From Pseudoclavibacter sp. CFCC 11306 (lineage in GTDB: Bacteria > Actinomycetota > Actinomycetes > Actinomycetales > Microbacteriaceae), in assembly GCF_008831235.1 (NCBI RefSeq), contig NZ_WBKF01000001.1, positions 558,001-622,000 of the forward strand: a DNA stretch of 64,000 nt, written 5' to 3'. A model generated the notes under the pieces. That model made no database searches. It had not been told where the DNA came from and saw only the letters and a program-made list of their open reading frames with translations. Shown here in pieces: positions 1 through 11,667 of the stretch. Within the stretch, counting starts at the first letter, position 1, and every line of letters begins with the position of its first letter. The position numbers and the translations under genes are program-made.

Positions 1-164
1 AGCACGCCCGTGTCATAGCCGAAGGCAACGGCTCCCATCGTCGCGATCAGCACGATGGTCGTCACACGCCGGTCGGGCGATCCGCTCCCGCCGCGCGATG
101 ATCGAGATGCCGGGTCCGCCGGCCTGCGGTGTTCCTCACTCGTGCTCCCCCGTGAACTGCTCAT
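1..164 (-). CDS. MFS sugar transporter, N-terminal fragment (cut by window edge)
   Basis: Only the first 54 codons are present. The ATG at 164 overlaps the ppx stop codon by ATGA, so it is translationally coupled to ppx. A polar Ser/Arg-rich N-terminus of about 33 residues leads into a hydrophobic segment that contains the motif FGYDTGV. That motif is the TM1 hallmark of the sugar porter branch of the major facilitator superfamily. The rest of the protein lies outside the window, so substrate and energy coupling cannot be judged. It is the third gene of the mshA-ppx-MFS operon. Confidence 0.8.
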   Translation of the reverse strand, partial: MSSSRGSTSEEHRRPADPASRSSRGGSGSPDRRVTTIVLIATMGAVAFGYDTGV

Positions 165-1117
165 CGCCGATCTCGGCCGCCTGCCAGCAACGTCTCAGCG
201 GCGCCGTCGAGGATGTCATGCTCACTGTAGACGGCGTGGTCGCAGTGCGAGCGGGCGGCGATGCGCGCGCTCACCCGTGACCAGATCACCGCGGCTGCGG
301 AGACCAGGTCAGTGCGTGTGCGGTCGACGCCCATCTCGGCAAGCGCATGCGGGTCGGCGGCGATCAGACGGGTGCAGGCGGCCTGCAGCGCGTCGAGACT
401 CCAGCTTCCGCCCGACAGTTCGCCGAAGCGCTCGGCACGCACGCCGGCGGTCACCGCTGCGATCACGCCGATCGAGTCAGAGACGCCGATGACCCGCTCG
501 ACGCCGGCCAACGACACATGGGTCTCGGCTTCGTCGAGAGCGCAGTCGACGTCGGCGACCATCGCCGCGTGCTGTGCCGCCGACATCGGCCGGTGCGCAT
601 CGAGGTGTCGCTCGGTGAGGCGCACGCCGCCCACGTTCATCGACCACGCCGCGATCGGTCGGCCGTTGCGTCCGACGACGAGCTCGGTCGAGCCACCGCC
701 GAGGTCGACGACCAGCGTCATGGGCTGTGCCGGCATTCCGGTGAGTGCGCCGGCGTACGAGAGGTCGGCCTCTTCGACACCGCTGATGATCTCGGGCCGC
801 ACGCCGAGAGTCGATTCGACGACGTCGCGCAGCGGTGTCGCGTCATGCACGTCGCGGCTCGCCGACGTCGCCACGAAGCGCAGCCGGTCGTCTGCGACGC
901 CGAGCCGCTTCAGATCGCGGCGGTAGTCTGCCAAGGCGACGCCAAGGCGGTCGAGCGCCGCCGGCGCGAAGGCATGCGTGCGGTCGACGCCCTCGCCGAG
1001 ACGGATCGTGCGTGTGCGGCGCACGAGCTCCCGCGTCGGTGCGGGCCCCTCGATCACGAGCAGGCGCACGGTGTTCGTGCCGCAGTCGATGGCGGCGACG
1101 CGTTCGCGAGCGGTCAT
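161..1117 (-). CDS. ppx: Ppx/GppA family exopolyphosphatase
   Basis: The 318-residue protein is the size of the short actinobacterial Ppx proteins, which carry only the ASKHA ATPase fold. The N-terminal phosphate-1 loop is visible in AAIDCGTNTVRLLV and the phosphate-2 loop in VVDLGGGSTELVVG. Family members hydrolyse inorganic polyphosphate or the pentaphosphate of pppGpp; which one applies here cannot be read from sequence. The start at 1117 overlaps the mshA stop by four bases and the stop overlaps the MFS start in the same way, so three genes share one transcript. The small alarmone synthetase at 10.7 kb is a possible functional partner only by inference. Confidence 0.9.
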   Translation of the reverse strand: MTARERVAAIDCGTNTVRLLVIEGPAPTRELVRRTRTIRLGEGVDRTHAFAPAALDRLGVALADYRRDLKRLGVADDRLRFVATSASRDVHDATPLRDVVESTLGVRPEIISGVEEADLSYAGALTGMPAQPMTLVVDLGGGSTELVVGRNGRPIAAWSMNVGGVRLTERHLDAHRPMSAAQHAAMVADVDCALDEAETHVSLAGVERVIGVSDSIGVIAAVTAGVRAERFGELSGGSWSLDALQAACTRLIAADPHALAEMGVDRTRTDLVSAAAVIWSRVSARIAARSHCDHAVYSEHDILDGAAETLLAGGRDRR

Positions 1118-2322
1118 ACCGGCTGCACCGTCGAGCGCGTCATCCGACGCTGCTGACAGTAGATCTGCACGAGCCGTCGGGCGCTCTTCGCCCAGCTGCG
1201 CTGCAGAGCGAGTGCGCGGCCTGCATGCCCCATGCGCTCGCGCAGCTCGGCGTCGTCGAGCAGCCTGGTCAGCGCGCGCGCCCAGGTCTCGGGCGAGCGA
1301 TCGCGCATGAGCAGACCGGTCTCGCCGTCGTGCACCGCCTCGGGCAGGCCTCCGGTGGCCATCGCGATCACCGGCACCCCGCTTGCGGCTGCCTCGAGTG
1401 CGACCAGACCATAGGTCTCAGAGTGCGACGGAACCAGGAACACCGAGGCACCGCGCATCAGATCGGCCAGCTCGGCGTGCGACATCGCGCCGTCGAAGTG
1501 CACCCGGTCGCCGATGCCCGCGTCGGCGGCCTGTCGGCGCAGAGCCGTCAGACAGCCGCCGTCCTGGCTGCTCGGCCCGCCCGCGATGCGCAGATCAGGG
1601 CGCAGCGAGACGTCAGTCGACGCAATCGTGGCGACGGCGAGGTCGAGCCCTTTGAGCGGCTCGATGCGGGCTGCAGCGGCGACGTATCTCGGAACGGCAG
1701 CCTCTCCCGGGTGGAAGCACCGAGCATCCACACCGGGAGACACCACGTGCACCCGCGATGCCTCGCCGCCCAGCCGCTCGACCACGGTGCGCTGCTCGGC
1801 ATGACTGACCGTGATCACCGCATCGGCCTCGCGTGCGAGAGTGCGCTCTGCCGAGAGACGCCCGGGCGCCTCGGGAGGCTCGCCGTTGTCGAGTGCGGTG
1901 TCGGCGTCTGCCGCGATGCTGTGAAAGCTCTGCAGCAGCGCCGCGCCGCATTCCCGAGCGACGGGCAGGGCGGCCAGACCGGAGTACCAGTGATGCGCGT
2001 GGATCACGTCATAGTCGCCGAGTGCCCGCAGCTGCCCGGCGAAGGCGTCGATGTACGCTTCGTGCTCGGCTTTGGGCAGCGGATGCTCGGGCCCGGCCGT
2101 GATCGTGCGCAGCATGAGTCTGGGGGCCAGCTCGATCGCGTCGGGCTGCTCGGGAGCGCTGCGGCGTGTGATCACATCGACCTGGTGACCGAGTGCGGCC
2201 AGTTCGGCCGCAAGGTGCTGGATCACGATGTTCATGCCGCCGACGTCGCCCGTGCCGGGGTCGCCATAGGGATTCGTGTGCAGCGAGATCATGGCGATGC
2301 GCAGCGGGCTGGCGGAGGGCAT
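1114..2322 (-). CDS. mshA: GT4 glycosyltransferase, MshA-like (D-inositol-3-phosphate glycosyltransferase)
   Basis: The protein (402 aa) has the GT-B fold of family GT4. The N-terminal LHTNPYGDPGTGDVGGMNI is close to the UDP-GlcNAc/inositol-phosphate loop of MshA, which begins mycothiol synthesis. The C-terminal domain carries the nucleotide-sugar motif ETYGLVALEAAASGVPVIA. I chose ATG 2322 because a -10-like TAAACT lies seven bases upstream, which fits a leaderless transcript; the longer open frame upstream has no homology. It heads the mshA-ppx-MFS operon. MshA is the best call, but another GT4 enzyme cannot be excluded without an alignment. Confidence 0.75.
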   Translation of the reverse strand: MPSASPLRIAMISLHTNPYGDPGTGDVGGMNIVIQHLAAELAALGHQVDVITRRSAPEQPDAIELAPRLMLRTITAGPEHPLPKAEHEAYIDAFAGQLRALGDYDVIHAHHWYSGLAALPVARECGAALLQSFHSIAADADTALDNGEPPEAPGRLSAERTLAREADAVITVSHAEQRTVVERLGGEASRVHVVSPGVDARCFHPGEAAVPRYVAAAARIEPLKGLDLAVATIASTDVSLRPDLRIAGGPSSQDGGCLTALRRQAADAGIGDRVHFDGAMSHAELADLMRGASVFLVPSHSETYGLVALEAAASGVPVIAMATGGLPEAVHDGETGLLMRDRSPETWARALTRLLDDAELRERMGHAGRALALQRSWAKSARRLVQIYCQQRRMTRSTVQPV

Positions 2323-2403
2323 GCCGTTCAGTTTAAGGCATGGCGCTCGTGATGCCGCGAACGGAAGCGACGCAGGGGAATACCTGCGACACCCGGACGT
2401 TAG

Positions 2404-2424
2404 GTTGAGCGTACGGCACTCAAC
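2404..2424. promoter_or_regulatory. HAIR-type inverted repeat (putative HspR operator)
   Basis: The arms GTTGAGC and ACTCAAC are separated by seven bases. This matches the HAIR consensus CTTGAGT-N7-ACTCAAG bound by the heat-shock repressor HspR, with one mismatch between the arms. It lies 70 bases before the Clp ATPase start, where HspR sites control clpB and dnaK in other actinobacteria. No hspR gene is in the window. Confidence 0.75.
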
Positions 2425-2494
2425 TTTGAGGGTGGCGACGTCTGAACGACTGTCAGATCGGTATCGCCCTCGCAGACACCGACGAGGAGGTACT

Positions 2495-5302
<2,808 letters not shown>

Positions 5303-5312
5303 GGTCGTTGGC

Positions 5313-6167
5313 ATGAGCACTTCCCCCGAGAACACGCAGACCTCGCACACCCTGAACGACGGCACCACCCTGCCGGCGATCGGTTTCGGCACCTACCGCC
5401 TGAACGGGCGTGCGGGTGCCGAAACGGTCGCCCGGGCGATCGACAACGGCTACCGGCTGATCGACACCGCTTTCAACTATGAGAACGAGGGCGCGGTCGG
5501 CGCCGGGGTGCGCCTCAGCAGCGTGCCGCGTGACGAGATCGTCGTCACTTCGAAGCTGCCTGGCCGCCACCATGCGTTTGACCAGGCCGTTCCCACGATC
5601 GAAGAGTCGGTCTATCGCACCGGTCTCGATCATCTCGATCTGCTGCTGATCCACTGGCCGAACCCACTGACCGACCGCTACGTCGAGGCATGGCAGGCGC
5701 TGATCGAGGCGCGCGAGCGCGGGCTGACCCGTCGCATCGGCGTGAGCAACTTTCTGCCCGAGCACCTCGAACGTCTCGAGCGCGAGACCGGTGTGCTGCC
5801 GAGCGTGAACCAGATCGAGCTGCACCCGAGATTTCCGCAGCACGAGGCGGTGCGCTGGAACACAGAGCACGGCATCGTCACCGAGGCGTGGAGTCCGCTC
5901 GGCCGAGCCAGCGAGATTCTGCAGAACGAGACGCTTGAGCAGATCGCTCACGCGCACGGGCGCACCGTGGCTCAGGTCGTCCTGCGGTGGCACCTGCAGA
6001 ACGGCGTGGTCCCGATTCCGAAGGCGACGCACTCCGATCGGCAGATCAGCAACCTCGATGTGTTCGACTTCGACCTGAGCGACGAGGATCTCGCCGCGAT
6101 CGACGGGCTGGCTCGCGAAGACGGTCGACTCAACGGCCAGGATCCCGCCACATACGAGGAGTTCTGA
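5313..6167 (+). CDS. Aldo/keto reductase
   Basis: A complete 284-residue AKR with the NADPH-dependent TIM-barrel signature. The catalytic tetrad is visible: Asp and Tyr in LIDTAFNYENE, Lys in VVTSKLPG and His in LIHWPNP. The cofactor-binding C-terminal segment is IPKATHSDRQI. The start at 5313 follows the clp stop by ten bases, and an AAGG at that stop can serve as ribosome site, so the gene may be read through from clp. It resembles the 2,5-diketo-gluconate reductase branch; the physiological substrate is unknown. Confidence 0.9.
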   Translation: MSTSPENTQTSHTLNDGTTLPAIGFGTYRLNGRAGAETVARAIDNGYRLIDTAFNYENEGAVGAGVRLSSVPRDEIVVTSKLPGRHHAFDQAVPTIEESVYRTGLDHLDLLLIHWPNPLTDRYVEAWQALIEARERGLTRRIGVSNFLPEHLERLERETGVLPSVNQIELHPRFPQHEAVRWNTEHGIVTEAWSPLGRASEILQNETLEQIAHAHGRTVAQVVLRWHLQNGVVPIPKATHSDRQISNLDVFDFDLSDEDLAAIDGLAREDGRLNGQDPATYEEF

Positions 6168-6256
6168 ACTCTCACGATTTGAGAGGAATCGAGCCCGCCT
6201 GACGGATGCGGGCACTGAAGCTGTTGCGGCCGGCGGAAAAGCGGAAGAATGGCCCT

Positions 6257-6976
6257 ATGTTCCGGCTCTCACGCTCTGACCGCACCGCGGCGTCACCAGC
6301 CGTCGGTCTCAGCGTCTTCAGCGACCCGGATCGATTCGCTCCGCTGCACACGGTGGCGACAGAGCTCATCGAGCATTTGACGTCGGTCTACGACGTGCGT
6401 CGTGAAGACGGATTCGCGGTCACCGCCGAACTGCTGAACGCACCGACCGCAGCCGAGACCGTGCAAGCGGTGCGGCTGACACCGAATGACGACGCCTGCG
6501 CACCGATGGTGATCGTCCTCACGGACTTCCCAGGTGTTCGGATATACGCCGGCGCGCTTTTCGACGAGTTCTATCCCTCGTGCGGGTGCGACGCCTGCGC
6601 CGAGACGTGGGAGGGCTGCGCAGACGAACTCAGGTGGCAGACGCTCGCAATCGCAGAGGGCGGCCTCGCCGAGAACGTAAGCGAACCGCGTCGCGCCAGA
6701 TGGAGCTTCAGCCTGAGTCGCGGCATCGAGAAAGGTATGGGCCAGACCGTCTCCTGGCAGCTTCGCGCTGCTGACGGGTCAGCCGAGAGCGGTCAGCAGT
6801 CTCGTGCAGAAGACGTTCCTGGCGATCTGCTGGCACGAACCCGCGCCCGACTTGACGTGCTCGGTGCGGTCAGCCCGAACGGCCGGTGGATGCCATGGCC
6901 GAAGCGTGATCGGCGCGCGCAGGCGTGCGACCATCAGTCGTCGTTGCCGATGTCGGAGGGCACCTCTACGCTGTGA
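6257..6976 (+). CDS. Uncharacterised actinobacterial protein (possibly DUF6226)
   Basis: The 239-residue protein is soluble, without signal peptide or membrane segment. A recognisable block is FDEFYPSCGCDACAETWEG, a Cys-x-Cys-x2-Cys cluster that could bind metal, preceded by a strand-rich region ending in VLTDFPGVRIYAG. I recall this layout from an uncharacterised actinobacterial family (DUF6226), but I am not certain of the number. ATG 6257 was preferred over 6206 because GGAAG lies nine bases upstream and a GC-rich hairpin (6193-6213) overlaps the earlier start. It ends four bases before the SOS box of the next operon. Confidence 0.65.
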   Translation: MFRLSRSDRTAASPAVGLSVFSDPDRFAPLHTVATELIEHLTSVYDVRREDGFAVTAELLNAPTAAETVQAVRLTPNDDACAPMVIVLTDFPGVRIYAGALFDEFYPSCGCDACAETWEGCADELRWQTLAIAEGGLAENVSEPRRARWSFSLSRGIEKGMGQTVSWQLRAADGSAESGQQSRAEDVPGDLLARTRARLDVLGAVSPNGRWMPWPKRDRRAQACDHQSSLPMSEGTSTL

Positions 6977-6979
6977 TCA

Positions 6980-6997
6980 TTCGAACATATGTTCGAA
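6980..6997. promoter_or_regulatory. SOS box (LexA operator)
   Basis: TTCGAACATATGTTCGAA is a perfect 18-base palindrome that contains the actinobacterial LexA consensus TCGAAC-N4-GTTCGA. It overlaps a possible -10 (TATGTT) and lies 25 bases before the DUF6504 start, so LexA should repress the DUF6504-dnaE2 operon until DNA damage. Confidence 0.93.
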
Positions 6998-7022
6998 CCA
7001 GTGAGCACAGCAGGAGGCCATG

Positions 7023-7361
7023 ATGCCACGCAAGATCGATGAGGCGATCACCGTCGAGCTCTCGCACGAGGGCGAGCCGCGCAGTTTCGTCTGGCGCCGT
7101 TTCGAGTACGAGATCGTCGGGGTGCCGCAGAGCTTCTTTCACCGAAGGCGCTGGTGGTGCGCATCTCAGTCCTCCCCCGCTGCGAGCGCGGTGAGCGCTC
7201 ATCCGACGACGAGCGCAGCGGCAACAGCCTGCGCACCCCGTCAGCGCGTCGATCAGGAGCTCTGGCGCGTCGATGCCTCGTGCACGGGCGACGACTTTCA
7301 CACCTACGACCTGCTGCGCCTGCCTGACGACGGCTGGCGACTCCAGCTCGTCTGGGAGTGA
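7023..7361 (+). CDS. DUF6504 family protein, SOS-mutagenesis associated
   Basis: A 112-residue protein of the small family usually found between imuB and dnaE2 in actinobacteria. The family pattern is seen in two halves: PRSFVWRRFEYEIVGV and RRRWW near the N-terminus, then ELWRVDASC and YDLLRLPDDGWRLQLVWE at the end. Between them is a Ser/Ala/Thr-rich stretch of about 35 residues that looks like an insertion. Two ATGs are adjacent; 7023 has the better spacing from AGGAGG (7012-7017). The SOS box at 6980 precedes it. Its stop overlaps a GTG that could start dnaE2. Its molecular role is unknown. Confidence 0.8.
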   Translation: MPRKIDEAITVELSHEGEPRSFVWRRFEYEIVGVPQSFFHRRRWWCASQSSPAASAVSAHPTTSAAATACAPRQRVDQELWRVDASCTGDDFHTYDLLRLPDDGWRLQLVWE

Positions 7362-7366
7362 CCGGC

Positions 7367-10300
7367 ATGCCTCCGTTCACACACCTGCACGTGCATTCGG
7401 GCTTCTCCACGCACTACGGCTGCACCACCCCGAGACGCCTCGCCGAGCTGGCGTCGAGCGCCGACGCCGAACGTCTCGCCCTCACCGACAGAGACGGGGT
7501 CTATGGTGCGGTGGCCCATGTGCAGGCCTGCCGAGATGCGGCGCTCGCGCCGATCCTGGGCGCAGATCTCGCCGTGCATGGCAGTCTGGCTGAACCGCTT
7601 GGCCGTGTCGTGCTGCTCGCCCATGGCGCAGTCGGCCGCAGCGACTCCACGCAGTGGGCACAGGCCGGGCATGGCCAAGGCTATGCCGCGCTGTGCCGCA
7701 TGGTGACCGCTGCACACGATCCCGGCCCGAGAGCGCGCCGTTCTTCGGCCCCTTCGCTCAGCCGTGACGCGCTCAGCGAGCTGCTGCGCGAACGGCCGCA
7801 CCTGAGCGTGCTGCTCGGCCCGTCCAGCGACGTCGGCCGGCTGGTCGAGGCGCGCCGGCTGCCCGAGGCTCGTGCGGCGCTGCGCGCCTGGTGCCGACTG
7901 GTGCCGCGCGAGCTGCTGGCCGTCGAGGTGGTGTGCTGGCTGGCCGAGCCGGGACAGCCCGGCAGCGTCACACCGGCCACACGGATGCTCTCGCTGGCCG
8001 AGGCGCATGGGCTCACGGCCGTACTCACCAATCAGGTTCGATACGGCGAGCCAGATGAGGCAGCCACCGCAGACATCTCAGACTCTGCGCGTACGCTGCT
8101 GCCGCTCGACGACCTCGACCGCGACCGTCGCCTCACCGCCACCGGACAGGCCTGGCTGAAGCCGGCCTCCGCCATGCGGCGCATTGCCCGCATGGTCGTC
8201 GACGTGAGCGACCACACGACCACCGCGACAGATCTGCTCGCCGCCACCGAGCGTCTCGCCGAACGGTGCGCGCTCGACCCCGAAGTCGATCTCGGCTGGG
8301 GGCATCCGCGCATGCCCGAGGCCGATGTAATCGGAATCGAAGGAGACCCAATGCGCGCGCTGACCATGCGCGCTCGAGCTGCTGTCCCCGATCGGTACGC
8401 CCAGGCAGACCCCGCCCGTCTGCATGCGGTGCACGATCGTCTCGATCATGAGCTCGCCGACATCAAGACGTTGGGGTTCGCCCCGTACTTTCTGACCGTC
8501 GCCAAAGTCGTCGACCTGATTCGCGAGATGGGGGTGCGGGTGCAGGCCCGTGGGTCTGGGGTCGGCTCGATGCTGAATTATCTGCTGCGCATCTCAGGCG
8601 TCGAACCGCTCGACAACGGGCTGCTCTGGGAACGTTTTCTCTCGCCCGAGCGCCGCACGCTGCCCGACATCGATCTCGACGTCGAGTCTGCCCGGCGCCA
8701 TGACGTCTACCGGCGCATCTTCACCGAGTTCGGCGACCAGCGGGTGACGCTGATGTCGATGACGAACACCTATCGCTCCCGTGGCGCGGTGCGCGATGCC
8801 GGGCTCGCTCTGGGCATCGAGGCCGAGCGCATCGACGCGATCGCCAAAGAACTGTGGAGGTTCAGCGCCGGCAGCTTTCGGCGGGCGCTGGCAGAGAAGC
8901 CCGAACTCGCCGACTTCGCCGAGCAGGTGCGCACCAGCCCGCAGCTTGATCTGCTCGTCGACGCCACCGAGCGTCTCGACGCCCTGCCGAGACACATCTC
9001 CATGCATCCCTGCGGGGTCATTGTCTCCGACCTCTCGCTGCTCGACCGCACCCCGGTGCAACCCTCGGGCATCGGGCTGCCCATGTCGCAGTTCGACAAG
9101 CACAGTGTCGACCCGATGGGGCTCATCAAGCTCGACGTGCTCGGCGTGCGAATGCAGTCAGCGATGGCCTATGCGGTGAGCGAGGTGAATCGGCTGCACG
9201 AGACGCCGCTCGATCTCGACGCCCTGCCGCTCGACGACCCGGCGACCTTCGAGACGATTCGCTCGACGCACACCTTGGGCATCTTCCAGATCGAGTCACC
9301 AGGGCAGATGGAGCTGGTCGGCAAGCTGCAGCCCGAGCAGTTCAACGACCTCACTGTCGACATCAGCCTGTTCCGGCCCGGCCCGATGAAGAACAACATG
9401 CCGCTGCAGTATCTGCAGGCTCGTCACGGCGAAGTGTCTCCGGCGGTCATTCACCCGCGCATCGATCCGATTCTGCGAGAGACGATGGGAGTCGTGGTCT
9501 TCCACGAGCAGGTGATGCGTCTGCTCGACGAGCTCACCGGCTGCGGTCTGGCGAAGGCCGATGTGCTCCGCCGCGCAATGGCCGACGATCAGCAGCTCGA
9601 CCAGATCGAGCAGATGGTCTTTCGCAATGCGTCGCTGCGAGGCATCCCGTCGTCGGTGACCGATCGTTGCTGGCGGATGCTGCGGGGGTTCGCCAGCTTC
9701 GGCTTCGCGAAGGCGCATGGTGCGGCCTTCGCCCTGCCCACCTATCAGTCCGCCTGGCTGAAGACCCATCATCCGGCCGAGTTCCTCGCCGGTCTGCTGA
9801 CCCACGACCCGGGCATGTGGCCCAAAGACCTGCTGCTCTCCGAGGCACGTCGCCTGGGCGTCCCGCTGCTGCCGCTCGACGTGCAGCGTTCCGGGCTCGA
9901 CTACCGGGTCGAGCGGCTGCCCGATCGCCAGGCCCCGAGTCTGGGCATCCGGGTGTCGGTGGCCGAGCTGGTCGGCAGCACTCGAGCCGAGCAGGAGCGA
10001 CTGGTCGCGCATCAGCCTTTTGCGAATCTGCAGGACTTTCGCGATCGCGTGCGCCCTCGTCGCAGCACGTTCGAGGCACTGGCCAGAGTCGGCGCGCTCG
10101 ACGCGTTCATCGGGCGTGATCCCAGACGACGTCATGAGCTGCTCGCTCTGATCAGGTCGATCACCGCCACACCCATACGCATTCCGCCTCGGCAGCTGGC
10201 CTTCGACCTTGATCTGCCGACCATTCATCATGCAGCGGCGCCCGTGACCGACCTGCACGCGCGCACCCCGACCGATCTTGAGATCGAGCATCTCGGCATC

Positions 10301-10729
10301 GGCGTCGAGCACCACGTGGTCTCGCGCTTCCACCCGCTGTTCCGGCGTTTGGGCGTGACCCCGGCGCGTGATCTCGTCGGCCTGCCCGGTGGCAGCGAGG
10401 TGCTGGTAGCCGGGGTGCGCCGTGCGACGAACACTCCTCCGATGCGCGGAGGCCGCCGAGTGGTGTTCGTCTCACTCGACGACGGCACCGGGGTGAGCAA
10501 CATCGTCTTCTTCGCTGAGGCCCAAGAGCGCATCCGCAGCGGAGTCTTTCGCACCCAATTGATGCTCGTACGAGGAGTCACCCGCCGCAGCGGAGCAAGA
10601 GGCATCAGCGTCACGGGGTCGATGGCGTGGAATCTCGTCGACGTGCAGGCGCAGCAGCAGACCGACGACCAGGGCTCAAGAACCCGGCAGCAGCGCGATC
10701 CACAGTCTCTGCTGAGAACGGCAGGCTAA
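7367..10729 (+). CDS. dnaE2: Error-prone DNA polymerase III alpha subunit DnaE2 (ImuC)
   Basis: A C-family polymerase of 1120 residues. The N-terminal PHP domain begins with HLHVHSGFS and LTDRDGVYG. The polymerase core shows ARGSGVGSMLNYLL and the catalytic aspartates in LPDIDLDVES. A helix-hairpin-helix region and a C-terminal OB fold follow. The length fits DnaE2 rather than replicative DnaE1. ATG 7367 has GGGAG eight bases upstream; GTG 7358, overlapping the DUF6504 stop, is the alternative. DnaE2 performs mutagenic translesion synthesis with ImuA' and ImuB, but neither is encoded next to it here. The upstream SOS box implies damage induction. Confidence 0.95.
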   Translation: MPPFTHLHVHSGFSTHYGCTTPRRLAELASSADAERLALTDRDGVYGAVAHVQACRDAALAPILGADLAVHGSLAEPLGRVVLLAHGAVGRSDSTQWAQAGHGQGYAALCRMVTAAHDPGPRARRSSAPSLSRDALSELLRERPHLSVLLGPSSDVGRLVEARRLPEARAALRAWCRLVPRELLAVEVVCWLAEPGQPGSVTPATRMLSLAEAHGLTAVLTNQVRYGEPDEAATADISDSARTLLPLDDLDRDRRLTATGQAWLKPASAMRRIARMVVDVSDHTTTATDLLAATERLAERCALDPEVDLGWGHPRMPEADVIGIEGDPMRALTMRARAAVPDRYAQADPARLHAVHDRLDHELADIKTLGFAPYFLTVAKVVDLIREMGVRVQARGSGVGSMLNYLLRISGVEPLDNGLLWERFLSPERRTLPDIDLDVESARRHDVYRRIFTEFGDQRVTLMSMTNTYRSRGAVRDAGLALGIEAERIDAIAKELWRFSAGSFRRALAEKPELADFAEQVRTSPQLDLLVDATERLDALPRHISMHPCGVIVSDLSLLDRTPVQPSGIGLPMSQFDKHSVDPMGLIKLDVLGVRMQSAMAYAVSEVNRLHETPLDLDALPLDDPATFETIRSTHTLGIFQIESPGQMELVGKLQPEQFNDLTVDISLFRPGPMKNNMPLQYLQARHGEVSPAVIHPRIDPILRETMGVVVFHEQVMRLLDELTGCGLAKADVLRRAMADDQQLDQIEQMVFRNASLRGIPSSVTDRCWRMLRGFASFGFAKAHGAAFALPTYQSAWLKTHHPAEFLAGLLTHDPGMWPKDLLLSEARRLGVPLLPLDVQRSGLDYRVERLPDRQAPSLGIRVSVAELVGSTRAEQERLVAHQPFANLQDFRDRVRPRRSTFEALARVGALDAFIGRDPRRRHELLALIRSITATPIRIPPRQLAFDLDLPTIHHAAAPVTDLHARTPTDLEIEHLGIGVEHHVVSRFHPLFRRLGVTPARDLVGLPGGSEVLVAGVRRATNTPPMRGGRRVVFVSLDDGTGVSNIVFFAEAQERIRSGVFRTQLMLVRGVTRRSGARGISVTGSMAWNLVDVQAQQQTDDQGSRTRQQRDPQSLLRTAG

Positions 10730-10730
10730 C

Positions 10731-11585
10731 GTGTATCTCATGACCGCTGACTACGAGCTCGTACCTCGCATCGCCACCCAGGATCTGACGCTGCTGGGCG
10801 ACGACGACGTCGCTCACTGGCGTCATCTCAGAAAGCAGTTCACCGGCTTTCTGCTGCAGTACAAGTTCGCCATCGACGAGGTTCTCACCAAAGTGAACAT
10901 TCTCCGTGACGAATTCGCCCACCTGCACAGCGAGAACCCGATCGAGCACGTGAAGTCCCGACTCAAATCGCCAGAGAGCCTGCTCGACAAAATCGAGCGC
11001 AAAGGCATCGCTCCCGACTTCGACTCCATTCGCGCCGAGATCACCGACATCGCCGGCGTGCGCATCACGTGCAGCTTCGTCTCTGACATCGAACAGATCT
11101 ACCGCGCTCTGCTGCGCCAAGACGACCTCACCGTGATCCAGGTCAAAGACTATGTGCATCAGCCCAAGCCCAACGGCTACCGAAGCCTGCATATGATCGT
11201 CTCGGTGCCGGTGTTCCTCTCGTCAGGCACGGTGCCGGTGACCGTCGAGATTCAGATCCGCACCATCGCAATGGACTTCTGGGCATCGCTCGAGCACAAG
11301 ATCTACTACAAATACCGCCATGACGTTCCCGAACAGATCGAGCGTCAGCTGCACGAGTCAGCCCAGCAGGCCACGGCCCTCGACGAGCTCATGGCCGACC
11401 TGCACCAGCAGGTGCACGATCTCGACGATGCAGAGACGATCGACGACGACCTCGATCTGTTCCACTCGCATCCACGAGACAGCCACACGGCGACCAACAC
11501 CGAGGCCCCCGGCCTGCCGCTGCGCAGCCATCTCATCAGCCGTCTCGCAGACCTGCGCCAGAGGTACGGCCGCGACGCCACGTGA
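10731..11585 (+). CDS. Small alarmone synthetase, (p)ppGpp synthetase domain (RelQ/RelP-like)
   Basis: The 284-residue protein has a RelA/SpoT nucleotidyltransferase domain without HD hydrolase, TGS or ACT domains. Visible motifs are AEITDIAGVRITC, the substrate loop KPNGYRSLHMIV and EIQIRTIAMDFWASLEHKIYYKY. Members transfer pyrophosphate from ATP to GTP or GDP. A C-terminal coiled region rich in Asp, Gln and His (about 205-260) may support oligomerisation. GTG 10731 follows the dnaE2 stop by one base and has GGCAGG five bases upstream; ATG 10740 is possible. Being behind dnaE2, it may be partly SOS induced, which is inference. Confidence 0.9.
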   Translation: MYLMTADYELVPRIATQDLTLLGDDDVAHWRHLRKQFTGFLLQYKFAIDEVLTKVNILRDEFAHLHSENPIEHVKSRLKSPESLLDKIERKGIAPDFDSIRAEITDIAGVRITCSFVSDIEQIYRALLRQDDLTVIQVKDYVHQPKPNGYRSLHMIVSVPVFLSSGTVPVTVEIQIRTIAMDFWASLEHKIYYKYRHDVPEQIERQLHESAQQATALDELMADLHQQVHDLDDAETIDDDLDLFHSHPRDSHTATNTEAPGLPLRSHLISRLADLRQRYGRDAT

Positions 11586-11667
11586 GCCTCACCCCGAGAC
11601 TCGCCTGCCTGACCCTGCTCGACGTCGTGGCGCCGCTCAAGCCCTGCCGCCACACGCTCAGGCGCGG

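Noticed and set aside
6193-6213. Hairpin after the aldo/keto reductase as terminator
   Set aside because: Only six pairs, a nine-base loop and no U-tract; not strong enough to annotate.
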